Source: GCA-2770975 sp050248915
GTDB taxonomy: Bacteria > Cyanobacteriota > Sericytochromatia > UBA7694
Assembly: GCA_050248915.1 (NCBI GenBank)
Contig: JBFWRL010000002.1
Span: 1 to 64,000, forward strand
Direction of reading: 5' to 3'
Length of the DNA stretch: 64,000 nt
The position numbers were made by a program, and so were the translations under genes. The notes under the pieces are model-generated. The model ran no database searches, was not told the origin of the DNA, and saw nothing but the letters and a program-made list of their open reading frames with translations. Shown here one piece after another: positions 8,883 through 16,930 of the stretch (positions are counted from its first letter, which is position 1; each line of letters begins with the position of its first letter).

Positions 8883-9464
8883 CTATTCAGACTGACTGCG
8901 CCATTCGCGCATTTGGGCCATGGCCCGCTCACTGGCCTGTTTATGCGACCAAAAACCGCGCCGCTTGGCGTGGGCCAATTCCTGTTCCTGTAAATAAAAG
9001 GACAGGGAGGGAAACGGATAAACGGGGTAGACCAAGGCCAAACCCTGGCGAATCAACTGCAGGGAAATGTCCTGATCATCGGCATAAATGGTGGCCAAAT
9101 AGCGGCCGTATTTGTCTTGAGAAGAAGAGGCGCTGAGCGACACACGCAGCGGTTTATTGGCCAATTCACGTTTGAGCAATTCAACCCCCGCCTGGGCAAA
9201 CGGTGTCATCACGTCTTTCTCGACTTTGGCATCAAAGGCCTTGATGCCGACCAGCCGGAGCCCCACAGGCTCTTCTCCTGCTTTGCTCGCCAAAATGCTA
9301 TCGCCATCAAGCACCTGAACCAAGTTCAATAAATCGCCACTGTTGACCACCCCACTGGTCTTTTGTACCTTGCTGCGGCGCTGCTCAGCAGAAAAGCCAT
9401 AAAAAGCAGAGGTGCCAAGCAGACAGGCAATCACGGTCCAAAAGACCAGGGTCGTGCGCTCCAT
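8883..9464 (-). CDS. Membrane-anchored staphylococcal-nuclease-like protein with altered active site
   Basis: The 193-residue protein has an N-terminal hydrophobic anchor or signal (about 5-24) and a thermonuclease (SNase) fold. The calcium-site Asp is kept in LVQVLDGDSI, and both arginines corresponding to the catalytic pair are present (Arg70 in GLRLVGI and Arg121 in KYGRYLA). However, the family segment DTPE/DAPE is IKAFD here (74-78), so the calcium ligand Asp is Lys75 and the general-base Glu is Asp78. It may be a weak or inactive nuclease. It sits between a MerR-like regulator and a K+ channel in one operon. Confidence 0.8.
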   Translation of the reverse strand: MERTTLVFWTVIACLLGTSAFYGFSAEQRRSKVQKTSGVVNSGDLLNLVQVLDGDSILASKAGEEPVGLRLVGIKAFDAKVEKDVMTPFAQAGVELLKRELANKPLRVSLSASSSQDKYGRYLATIYADDQDISLQLIRQGLALVYPVYPFPSLSFYLQEQELAHAKRRGFWSHKQASERAMAQMREWRSQSE

Positions 9465-9478
9465 CTTTATACAGCCAT

Positions 9479-10156
9479 TCAGGGAGTCGTTTCTGTGGAC
9501 GCCGTTAAGACGTCTTCGTTGACAGGGGCCATAACTTCGGGGCCGATCGAAGGCAGGCCTTCTGCTTCAAGGAAAGAGGCTTCGACCAGCTCTCCATATT
9601 CCAGTTTCTGCACCCGGCTGTGTAAATCATAGAGCAGTTTTTTATACAAAACTTCGCGCTCTTGCATGGCCTGCCACTCATCGGGTGAAGGCAAAACCTG
9701 CAACTGGGCCTTGAGACGCAAATTGATCTCTTCCAGGGTGCGGGCCTGTTCGGTCATTTGACCAATGCTATAACTGGCCTGGGCATATTTCTCGGCCAAT
9801 TCATTGAGATCTCCCAATTGCCCAAGCAATTGGTTCCACTTTTTCTCAAAACTGCGCTCGATCGTGTCTTCGACCAATTTTTCCAAGGCCTGGGCCGACG
9901 GCAGGCCCGTGGCGGGTGGGCCATCCCAAACGGCGGGATGGGTCACTTCAATTTTCTGGCGGATCGTGTCAAAGCCACGGTTGCCATCTTTGAGGTTTTT
10001 AATCGTTTTGAGCACGTCCATGGCCTCTTGCTCAAAATTGCGACTGACGCCCTTCTGACGGTAGGGAATGTGAAATTCTTCAGCCCAGTTTTCCACCTGC
10101 TGCTGAGGGACACCAATCTGGCTGGCAATCATATCACTGGAGTATTCTTTCATCAT
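9479..10156 (-). CDS. MerR-like HTH protein with C-terminal coiled coil
   Basis: The first 70 or so residues (SSDMIASQIGVPQQQVENWAEEFHIPYRQKG, then FEQEAMDVLKTIKNLKDGNRGFDTIRQKI) match the winged-helix pattern of MerR-type DNA-binding domains. Residues from about 95 to 200 are predicted coiled coil. There are no ligand-binding cysteines. It heads a three-gene minus-strand run with the nuclease-like protein (14-base gap) and the K+ channel, so it may regulate them, but it could also be a structural DNA-binding protein. Confidence 0.7.
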   Translation of the reverse strand: MMKEYSSDMIASQIGVPQQQVENWAEEFHIPYRQKGVSRNFEQEAMDVLKTIKNLKDGNRGFDTIRQKIEVTHPAVWDGPPATGLPSAQALEKLVEDTIERSFEKKWNQLLGQLGDLNELAEKYAQASYSIGQMTEQARTLEEINLRLKAQLQVLPSPDEWQAMQEREVLYKKLLYDLHSRVQKLEYGELVEASFLEAEGLPSIGPEVMAPVNEDVLTASTETTP

Positions 10157-10265
10157 GCGCTTGGTTTCTCCACATTTTTGCGTTCAGGATCCACTTTAGG
10201 CGATCTCGCGCCTCTTTTTCAGTGATAGAATTCCCTTGATTGTTAACAGGAAATGGAAAAAAACC

Positions 10266-11042
10266 ATGCATTTGATCTCGTGGAACGTCAATGGCCTGCG
10301 CGCAGTCGAGCGCAAAGGCTTCTTGGAATGGCTGCAAGCAACCCAGCCCGATGTGCTCTGTCTGCAAGAAACCAAAGCCTGGCCCTCTCAGCTCTCGTAC
10401 GAACTGCTCGAAGGTCATGGTTACCACACCCACTGGGCCAATGCCGAAAAAAAGGGCTACAGTGGCGTGGCCACTTTTTCACGCAAACCGCCCCTCTCAG
10501 CCCACAGTGGCTTGGGGATTGAGCGCTTCGACAGCGAAGGCCGGGTAGTGGTGACTGATCACGGCGCATTTTTGCTGTACAACGTCTATTTCCCCAATGG
10601 TCAGCGCGATCAGGGCCGGGTGATCTACAAATTGGACTTTTATGAAGCCCTGCTAAAAGAACTCAACACCCAGGTGCGTGCGGGCCGCAAAGTGGTGATC
10701 ACCGGCGATTGGAATACCGCCCACAAAGAAGTGGATCTCAAAAACCCCAAAGCCAATCAAGAGACCTCAGGTTTTTTGCCGATTGAACGGGACATGTTGG
10801 ATAAATATATCGAAAACGGGTATATCGACACCTTCAGACATTTACACCCCTTGGCCCGTGACCGCTATACCTGGTGGTCGTACCGCGCCAATGTGCGCGA
10901 GCGCAATATTGGCTGGCGGATTGACTATTTTTTCGTGAGCGAAAACCTGCTCTCAGCGGTCTCTCAGGCTGACATTCTCGATCAGGTGATGGGTTCGGAT
11001 CACTGCCCAGTTGAGATCAGATTGGACTTGAATGCTTCTTAA
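10266..11042 (+). CDS. xthA: Exodeoxyribonuclease III / AP endonuclease
   Basis: The enzyme cuts DNA at abasic sites and trims 3' blocked ends in base-excision repair. The ATG at 10266 gives 258 residues beginning MHLISWNVNGLRA, the usual family start; an upstream in-frame TTG would add ten unrelated residues. Catalytic motifs are complete: Asn7, Glu35 in LCLQETK, GDWNTAHKEVDL (Asp and Asn), and the terminal GSDHCPV with the Asp-His pair. Confidence 0.96.
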   Translation: MHLISWNVNGLRAVERKGFLEWLQATQPDVLCLQETKAWPSQLSYELLEGHGYHTHWANAEKKGYSGVATFSRKPPLSAHSGLGIERFDSEGRVVVTDHGAFLLYNVYFPNGQRDQGRVIYKLDFYEALLKELNTQVRAGRKVVITGDWNTAHKEVDLKNPKANQETSGFLPIERDMLDKYIENGYIDTFRHLHPLARDRYTWWSYRANVRERNIGWRIDYFFVSENLLSAVSQADILDQVMGSDHCPVEIRLDLNAS

Positions 11043-11060
11043 AAAAACAAAAAACAAAAA

Positions 11061-11165
11061 AGCCCCTTGCAGGGCTGCTAAGCTAGAGTTTTGATGGGCT
11101 CACCAGTCATCGGCGGACCGACTTTCTGATGTAGATTTAAGATAACATAGATATTTAACAGAAAT
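11061..11165 (-). ncRNA. Candidate small structured RNA on the minus strand
   Basis: The 216-base gap between xthA and the next gene holds, on the minus strand, a 5-bp GC hairpin (AGCCC/GGGCT, 11061-11076) followed by a T-rich tract through 11041. This reads as a terminator, yet no minus-strand gene precedes it. Upstream is a hairpin closing on the stable tetraloop context CGG-TCCG-CCG (about 11106-11124). A possible transcript would start near 11165, downstream of AT-rich promoter-like DNA. The ends are approximate. It could instead be a decayed gene remnant. Confidence 0.35.
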
Positions 11166-11258
11166 ATATCTTTTGCTTTTCATTTTGATGATCAAGGCAA
11201 ATCCGCTTAAAAAAGCGCATAATACAAAAGACGAAAGAATACAGAGGATTTTTCCAGT

Positions 11259-12671
11259 ATGACTGCCTTCCCCCCCATCTCCTGGTTACCTGTGATTCTC
11301 TGCGGCGGCTCTGGTACCCGGCTCTGGCCCTTGTCTCGCGAACATTTTCCCAAACAATTTATCGGCTTGGCTTCAGAGCGCTCGCTCTTTCAGGCCACTG
11401 TACAGCGCCTCGAAGGTCTGCCTGACATTCTGGGCCCGCTGATTCTGACCCAAGAAGCCCACCGCTTTTTGGTCAATGAACAATTGCGCCAAATTGATAC
11501 AGCCCCGGCCCAAATCATTTTGGAGCCCGAAGCGCGCAACACAGGGCCCGCCCTGACCTTGGCCGCCCTGTGGGCTTTGGCCCACCAGAGCGAAGCACTT
11601 TTGCTGGTGATGCCCTCGGATCATGCCCTGAGCCAGCCCACCGCCTTTCGCGCCCTGCTGCCCCAAGCGGCTGAATGGGCCCAAGCCGGACAGATCGTGA
11701 CCTTTGGCGTAAGCCCGGATCGGCCGGAAACCGCCTACGGTTATATTCAAGCGCAGGGGGAAAAGATCGTGGCCTTTGTCGAAAAGCCCAATCAGGCCAC
11801 AGCAGAGAGCTATTTAACAGCCGGTGATTATCTCTGGAACAGCGGTATCTTTGCTCTGGCTCCCCAGACCTGGATTGCTGAACTCGAAAAATACCAGCCC
11901 GAACTGCTTGCGGCCTGCCAAAAGGCCTTTGAACAGGGCCAAGCCGAACAGGACTTTTTCAGACCAGAGGCCAACGCTTTTGCGCTGAGCCCGGCCCGCT
12001 CAATTGACTATGCTGTGATGGAAAAAACAGCACTGGGTGTGGTACTGCCCCTCAATGCCGGCTGGTCAGATGTGGGATCTTGGGATGCACTCAAAAGCCA
12101 ATACCCCCAAGACGCTGCAGGCAATGCCTGCCAAGGCAATGTGGTGGCCCTGAACGCCACAGGCAATCTCCTGCGCAGCAGTGGCCGTCTGCTGACCGCC
12201 GTGGGTGTGGAAAACCTGTTGATTATTGAAACCCCGGATGCCGTGCTGGTTGCCAGCCAAGACCACGCCCAGGAGGTCAAAGAGTTGGTGGGTCAATTGC
12301 GCAGCCAACAGCGCCCAGAAGCCGAAAACCACACCAAAGTCGCCCGACCCTGGGGCTTTTACGAAACCGTCGACAAAGGTGAGCGCTTTCAGGTCAAACG
12401 CATCACCGTGCATCCGGGCCAACAACTGTCCAAACAAATGCACCACCACCGCGCCGAACACTGGGTCGTGGTCAAAGGCACCGCCCGTGTGACCTGTGGC
12501 GAAAAGGTCTTTTTGCTGACTGAGAACCAGTCCACGTATATTCCTGTCGGCGAAGTCCACCGGCTCGAAAATCCCGGCACCATTGATCTGGAACTGGTCG
12601 AAGTGCAATCGGGGCCCTATCTGGGTGAAGACGATATCGTCCGCTTTGAAGACAAATACCAACGCAGTTAA
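11259..12671 (+). CDS. manC: Mannose-1-phosphate guanylyltransferase / mannose-6-phosphate isomerase
   Basis: The 470-residue bifunctional (type II) enzyme makes GDP-mannose for surface glycans. The N-terminal nucleotidyltransferase carries the pyrophosphorylase signature CGGSGTRLWPLSREHFPKQF and later FVEKPN. The C-terminal cupin has the isomerase zinc-binding features PGQQLSKQMHHHRAEHW and a late EVHRLENPG. The ATG has an AGAGGA site upstream. No neighbouring GDP-sugar genes are present; it stands alone between a putative sRNA and the CoA-transferase operon. Confidence 0.94.
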   Translation: MTAFPPISWLPVILCGGSGTRLWPLSREHFPKQFIGLASERSLFQATVQRLEGLPDILGPLILTQEAHRFLVNEQLRQIDTAPAQIILEPEARNTGPALTLAALWALAHQSEALLLVMPSDHALSQPTAFRALLPQAAEWAQAGQIVTFGVSPDRPETAYGYIQAQGEKIVAFVEKPNQATAESYLTAGDYLWNSGIFALAPQTWIAELEKYQPELLAACQKAFEQGQAEQDFFRPEANAFALSPARSIDYAVMEKTALGVVLPLNAGWSDVGSWDALKSQYPQDAAGNACQGNVVALNATGNLLRSSGRLLTAVGVENLLIIETPDAVLVASQDHAQEVKELVGQLRSQQRPEAENHTKVARPWGFYETVDKGERFQVKRITVHPGQQLSKQMHHHRAEHWVVVKGTARVTCGEKVFLLTENQSTYIPVGEVHRLENPGTIDLELVEVQSGPYLGEDDIVRFEDKYQRS

Positions 12672-12673
12672 AA

Positions 12674-12679
12674 TGGTAT
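12674..12679 (+). promoter_or_regulatory. Putative -10 of the scoAB operon
   Basis: TATACT lies directly after the manC stop, in the context TGGTATACT, 35 bases before the scoA start. No good -35 is visible, so scoAB might also be read from the manC transcript. Confidence 0.35.
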
Positions 12680-12713
12680 ACTTTCCCCATCACCCGAAAG
12701 GGAGCCTCGCGTT

Positions 12714-13409
12714 ATGAAAAAAGTGGTTCAAAGCGCAGCAGAAGCCTTGGCAAAGGTGGGCCTCAAAGACGGCGCCACGGTGCTGGTTGGTGGCTTTGGT
12801 CTGTGCGGTATTCCCGAAAATTTGATCCTGGCTCTGCGCGAGCTGGGCGTGAAAGATTTAACTGTCGTCAGCAACAATGCGGGCGTGGACGATTTTGGCC
12901 TGGGTCTGCTCTTGCAGACCCGTCAGATCCGCAAAATGGTCTCCAGTTATGTGGGAGAAAACAAACTCTTTGAGCGCCAATACCTCGATGGCGAACTCGA
13001 AGTCGAATTTGTGCCCCAAGGCACCCTGGCTGAGCGCATTCGCGCAGGGGGCGCGGGCATTGGCGGCTTTTACACGCCCACAGGCTATGGCACCCCCGTG
13101 GCCGAGGGCAAAGAGACCCGCGAAATCGACGGCAAGATGTATGTGCTCGAAAAGCCGATCACAGGGGAGTTGGCCTTGGTCAAAGCCCAGGTGGGTGATA
13201 CCCATGGCAATTTGCTCTACCGCAAAACAGCCCGCAACTTCAACCAACCGATTGCCACAGCAGGCAAAATCACGATTGCCGAAGTCGAGCAAGTGGTGCC
13301 CGTGGGGGATCTCGACCCAGACCAGATTCATACACCCAGTATTTTTGTGAATTATTTGCTGAAAGGGGCGCATTATGAAAAACGAATCGAGCAGAGAACG
13401 ACTCGCTAA
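12714..13409 (+). CDS. scoA: 3-oxoacid CoA-transferase subunit A
   Basis: This alpha subunit (231 residues) of a family I CoA-transferase moves CoA between succinyl-CoA (or a related donor) and acetoacetate. The glycine-rich CoA motif VLVGGFGLCGIPENLI is near residue 25, and GGFYTPTGYGT and DTHGNLLYRKTARNFN are typical. A strong AGGGAGC site precedes the ATG. Its last 35 bases overlap the start of scoB, which supports coupled translation. The substrate pair is inferred from the closest familiar family (Sco/OXCT) rather than proven. Confidence 0.93.
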   Translation: MKKVVQSAAEALAKVGLKDGATVLVGGFGLCGIPENLILALRELGVKDLTVVSNNAGVDDFGLGLLLQTRQIRKMVSSYVGENKLFERQYLDGELEVEFVPQGTLAERIRAGGAGIGGFYTPTGYGTPVAEGKETREIDGKMYVLEKPITGELALVKAQVGDTHGNLLYRKTARNFNQPIATAGKITIAEVEQVVPVGDLDPDQIHTPSIFVNYLLKGAHYEKRIEQRTTR

Positions 13410-14040
13410 ACGGGCGGCGCAGGAATTGCGCGACGGCTTTTACGTCAATCTCGGCATTGGCATTCCCACCCTCGTGGCCAATTATGTGCCCGAAGGCATG
13501 ACCGTGGTGCTGCACTCCGAAAACGGCCTGCTCGGGATTGGGCCCTTTCCCGAAGAGGGCGAAGTGGATGCCGATCTGATCAACGCCGGCAAACAGACCG
13601 TGACCGCCCTGCCAGGCGCGAGTTATTTTGACAGCGCCAGCTCTTTTGGCATGATTCGCGGCGGGCATATCAACCTCGCCATTCTGGGAGCCCTCGAAGT
13701 CTCTCAGGCCGGGGATATCGCCAATTGGATGGTGCCGGGTAAAATGGTCAAAGGCATGGGCGGCGCAATGGATCTGGTGGCGGGCGCCCAGCGTGTGGTG
13801 GTGGTGATGACCCACAACGACAAAAGCGGGGCCGCAAAGCTTTTACCCGAATGCACCCTGCCGCTGACGGGCAAACGCTGCATCGACTTGATCATTACCG
13901 AAAAAGCCGTCTTTGAGGTCGACAAACAGGCCCAAGAATTGGTGCTGATTGAAAAAGACCCCGAACTGAGTCTGGAAGACATTCAGGCCTGCACAGCCGC
14001 AAAATACCGGGTCGCGTTAAGAGAGCCCGTCAGCACCTAA
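13375..14040 (+). CDS. scoB: 3-oxoacid CoA-transferase subunit B
   Basis: The beta subunit (221 residues) contains the catalytic glutamate in HSENGLLGIG near residue 52, the residue that forms the glutamyl-CoA intermediate. NLGIGIPTLVANYVP and GGMDLV-like segments (GGAMDLVAGAQRVVVVM) match the family. It overlaps scoA by 35 bases and its stop overlaps the convergent cbpA-like stop by four bases. Confidence 0.94.
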   Translation: MKNESSRERLAKRAAQELRDGFYVNLGIGIPTLVANYVPEGMTVVLHSENGLLGIGPFPEEGEVDADLINAGKQTVTALPGASYFDSASSFGMIRGGHINLAILGALEVSQAGDIANWMVPGKMVKGMGGAMDLVAGAQRVVVVMTHNDKSGAAKLLPECTLPLTGKRCIDLIITEKAVFEVDKQAQELVLIEKDPELSLEDIQACTAAKYRVALREPVST

Positions 14041-14930
14041 GGCGAGCGCGCCTCCCGCAAGGCACGGAAGCGCTCGATTAACAGGCGCTCTTCTGGATTC
14101 AAACCCGTGGAGGTTTTGACCCCCAAAACCATCATCAAATCCCCGCGCTGCTCAGGCTGTTTGAGTTGGGGCAGGCCCTGGCCCTTGATCCGAAAAATCT
14201 GGCCCGTTTGACTGCCTGGGGGGATTTTGAGCTGAATTTGACCAGTCAGGGTTTTGACCGCCTTGCTGCAACCCAGCATCGCTTCGTAATCGAGAATCTG
14301 CAGGGAGCCCCGCAAATGGTGTTCTTCGGGCGCAAAGAGGGGGTGTGGACGCAGGCGAATTTCCAGAAAGAGCGGCTCTGATCCCTTGCCAATACGCACC
14401 TTTGATCCCGCTTTGACCCCCGGTGGAATGGTCACATCGAAGGTCTGGGAAGGATCGTTGTGATTCAGTTGAATCTGGCGCTGGGTGCCATGCAAAACCT
14501 CTTCCAAGGTAACCTGAGCGGTATAACTGAGATCTGAAGAAGGGGAGGGTGGAACTTCGGCCCGCTTGTCCCACAAGCCCCCCGCCTGATCGCCAAAAAA
14601 AGTGTCAAAGAAATCGCTGAAGGGCAAATCAAAGATTTGGGAGCCATATTCCACACGTTGCTTGTGTTTGCGGCTGGAATGGTAGCTCTCGGCAAATTCG
14701 GCAAAGTCCTCCCAGTTTGCCCCCAATTGGTCATAGCGGGAACGCTTGTCGGGGTCACTGAGCACCTCATAGGCCTCGTTGATGGCTTTGAACATCTCCT
14801 CTGCCACAGGATCTCCAGGGTGGGTGTCTGGGTGGTAATCTTTGGCCAAGCGGCGGTAGGCCATGCGAATTTCTTTTTCGCTGGCTGAACGCGCCACCGC
14901 TAAAGTCGCGTAATAATCACTGTATTTCAT
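14037..14930 (-). CDS. cbpA: Class B J-domain co-chaperone, CbpA-like
   Basis: The protein has 297 residues when started at MKYSDYY, which places the J domain at 1-70 with its HPD motif (DYHPDTH) that stimulates DnaK. The cysteine-rich zinc domain of DnaJ is missing. The two C-terminal substrate-binding beta domains are present (LEEVLHGTQRQIQLN, then VTIPPGVKAGSKVRIGKG and LKIPPGSQTGQIFRIKGQGLP). An upstream in-frame start would add eight residues not found in the family. It begins two bases after the dioxygenase gene, the last of a four-gene run. Confidence 0.92.
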   Translation of the reverse strand: MKYSDYYATLAVARSASEKEIRMAYRRLAKDYHPDTHPGDPVAEEMFKAINEAYEVLSDPDKRSRYDQLGANWEDFAEFAESYHSSRKHKQRVEYGSQIFDLPFSDFFDTFFGDQAGGLWDKRAEVPPSPSSDLSYTAQVTLEEVLHGTQRQIQLNHNDPSQTFDVTIPPGVKAGSKVRIGKGSEPLFLEIRLRPHPLFAPEEHHLRGSLQILDYEAMLGCSKAVKTLTGQIQLKIPPGSQTGQIFRIKGQGLPQLKQPEQRGDLMMVLGVKTSTGLNPEERLLIERFRALREARSP

Positions 14931-14932
14931 AA

Positions 14933-15862
14933 TCAAACAGCCACGGCAGGCCAAGGCGCCAGTCGGCCCGCCAAAAAATCGGCATCACTCATACGGACAC
15001 ACACGTCTCGGGTTTCATGGGGATCCAATTCTGAGCGCCCGTGCATCATCCGCGTATTATCAATCAGGGCAATATCCCCCGTCTGCCATTCAATCGCGCG
15101 GGTCAATGCCTGGGCCGCTTGCTCGACTCTCAGAACCAGTTCCCGCGTAATCGGGGTTCCATCTTCAAAGCGAATTCGGGCTTTGGACTCTTCGGGGCGC
15201 AGGGTTTGACGCAGGGCAAAGGGCAAAAAGCTGTTGATAAAAACAGGCCGCCCCTCTCGAAAGCGAATGGCCGGAGAGGGGAAGTGGGTTGTGACAGAAC
15301 CATCTGAATGAAATTGACAGGTTTTGCCTGTTTCGTTTAAATGGGCTTCCAACAGCGCTTCAGATTGGAGCTGAAAAAGTTTTTGCCAGGTATCGCGGGA
15401 ATGCCACCGCTCATAGATCAGCGTTTGTTCGCTAAAGAGTGCTTGGTCTGCTCGGGCCAATTTTTGAAAGAGTTGCTCACCATCACAGACCAAGGTATGT
15501 CCCCCGTGGGTGCTGGGCTTGCGACAATAAAACCAGAGCAATTGGGGGGGAACCCGATCTTGAAAAAAGAACTCACCATGGAAAGGCAGAGCATGGCGCT
15601 GCTGATAGCCCGTGATGGAGAACAGGTCTGAGCGATTCTCAATCAACTGACGACTCCCCGAAGCCCCCACTGTGCGGTATTGGCCTGATTCTTGGCCCTG
15701 GGAAATAAAATGAGACCCGATTTGATTGCTGAATTGAAGAAAATCCGCCAAAGAAGCAGCCTGTGTGCGCAGAACAAGAGATCCAGCCTCAAGCAGGCTC
15801 TGGCTGACTTGATCTTGCAATAAATCTGACAAATTTGTCTTCAAAACGCGAATTTCTGTCAT
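14933..15862 (-). CDS. TauD/TfdA-family Fe(II)/2-oxoglutarate dioxygenase
   Basis: The 309-residue protein has the iron-binding facial triad of this family as His95-x-Glu97 (ALPFHGEFFF) and a late His in DNTRMMHGRSE. A C-terminal Arg for 2-oxoglutarate follows in HETRDVCVRM. The use of Glu in place of Asp is known in the TauD superfamily. The PPQLLWFYCRKPSTHGGHTLVCDGE stretch is typical of the clavaminate-synthase-like branch. The substrate is unknown. It lies between a NeuD-type acyltransferase and a co-chaperone, close enough for one transcript. Confidence 0.8.
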   Translation of the reverse strand: MTEIRVLKTNLSDLLQDQVSQSLLEAGSLVLRTQAASLADFLQFSNQIGSHFISQGQESGQYRTVGASGSRQLIENRSDLFSITGYQQRHALPFHGEFFFQDRVPPQLLWFYCRKPSTHGGHTLVCDGEQLFQKLARADQALFSEQTLIYERWHSRDTWQKLFQLQSEALLEAHLNETGKTCQFHSDGSVTTHFPSPAIRFREGRPVFINSFLPFALRQTLRPEESKARIRFEDGTPITRELVLRVEQAAQALTRAIEWQTGDIALIDNTRMMHGRSELDPHETRDVCVRMSDADFLAGRLAPWPAVAV

Positions 15863-15891
15863 AAGGATTTCGTTTTTACACCTGTATTTGA

Positions 15892-16578
15892 TCAGTCTAA
15901 CATATCCGGAAGCGGGTACAGAGATACCGGTGGAGGACCGCCATAGGCCCTTACAATCTGGGCAGGATTGCCTGAAACCAAGTGAAAATCAGGCACATCT
16001 TGATCGACCGCCGATAGCACAGAGGCCTTACTCCAACGCCCCATTCGGCGCGAGGGAAAAAGACAGGCATTGGCGCCCAACAAACACCCCTCCGCCAATA
16101 CGGCATGCCCCAGAACACGACTGCCAATGTACAAACTGCTGTAATCCCCCACCTGACAATCATGGGCCACGCTGGCGTAATTCCCCAAGAGCACAAAATC
16201 CCCCAAGAGGGCCCGGTGATCAACAAAAGCAAAGGCTTCAATCAAGCAACCTTGGCCCAACTGTGCAGTGGGGCGAACACGGGCATCGGGATCAATCAGG
16301 GTGGGAGAGAAAAAGCCCAAGGTGTGGAGATATTGGGCCATCTCCCGCCGCACTGCAGGGGAACTGCCCGCCGGAAAGACATGGTTTAAGGCCGGATCCA
16401 GCTCCTTTAAGACTTGCCGGGTTCCCAATAGCGGATACCCCAAGACTTCGTGTTGACCCGCAGGGGCATCATCCAGTAAAAATCCTATCTGGGGATAAGC
16501 AGTGGCACCAGACGCCACAATACTCAAAACATGCCCGGCAACGCCACCCTCTCCCCAGATCAGCAGACGGGGCTTCAA
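15892..16578 (-). CDS. NeuD-type sugar O-acyltransferase (left-handed beta helix)
   Basis: The 228-residue protein begins with a Rossmann-like PglD_N domain (LLIWGEGGVAGHVLSI), followed from about residue 95 by hexapeptide repeats (PTAQLGQGCLIEAFAFVDHRALLGDFVLLGNYASVAHDC). The HDC segment contains the catalytic His. It ends with the common GNPAQIVR motif. The start is a TTG, chosen because it gives the normal family N-terminus. The family acetylates sugars of surface glycans; the acceptor is unknown. Confidence 0.8.
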   Translation of the reverse strand: MKPRLLIWGEGGVAGHVLSIVASGATAYPQIGFLLDDAPAGQHEVLGYPLLGTRQVLKELDPALNHVFPAGSSPAVRREMAQYLHTLGFFSPTLIDPDARVRPTAQLGQGCLIEAFAFVDHRALLGDFVLLGNYASVAHDCQVGDYSSLYIGSRVLGHAVLAEGCLLGANACLFPSRRMGRWSKASVLSAVDQDVPDFHLVSGNPAQIVRAYGGPPPVSLYPLPDMLD

Positions 16579-16624
16579 AAGCGGAAAGCAGGGAATGGCA
16601 TTGTCGCTCTGCTCTCAGCCCCCA

Positions 16625-16849
16625 TTATTTCAGCGTGCATTTTGCCGCTTGGCCCACCGCGGGGCATTTGGTGTCAAAACGATCCAAACTCTGATTGCAG
16701 CCGCCCATGGACTTGAGATCGCACTTGAGCACAGTCTGGGCCACTGTTTTGCTGCCCAGCAGGGCCTTTTCGACTTCGTTCTCCACGTCCAGGCAGACCT
16801 TTTTTTTGACAAGCGCACATTTATAAATCACTTTGACAGCTTTCGCCAT
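16625..16849 (-). CDS. Small cysteine-containing protein of unknown function
   Basis: A 74-residue lysine-rich protein starting MAKAVKVIYKC. It has five cysteines spread over its length and no signal peptide. AAGGGG lies three to four bases before the ATG. It precedes the acyltransferase gene by 46 bases on the same strand, so it may head that operon. No family is recognised; the spaced cysteines suggest a metal site or disulfides. An upstream in-frame start would add 21 residues but has no ribosome site. Confidence 0.55.
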   Translation of the reverse strand: MAKAVKVIYKCALVKKKVCLDVENEVEKALLGSKTVAQTVLKCDLKSMGGCNQSLDRFDTKCPAVGQAAKCTLK

Positions 16850-16930
16850 TTTCCCCTTTTCCTCTCGAAGAATCGCTGTTTCTATTTTAGAAAGAGCAAG
16901 GGCCCACGGCAAGCGCCAATTTTGTGCGGA

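Noticed and set aside
15888..16694. 268-codon plus-strand frame opposite the acyltransferase
   Set aside because: Its Pro/Arg/His-rich product matches no family, while the minus strand encodes a clear hexapeptide-repeat enzyme.
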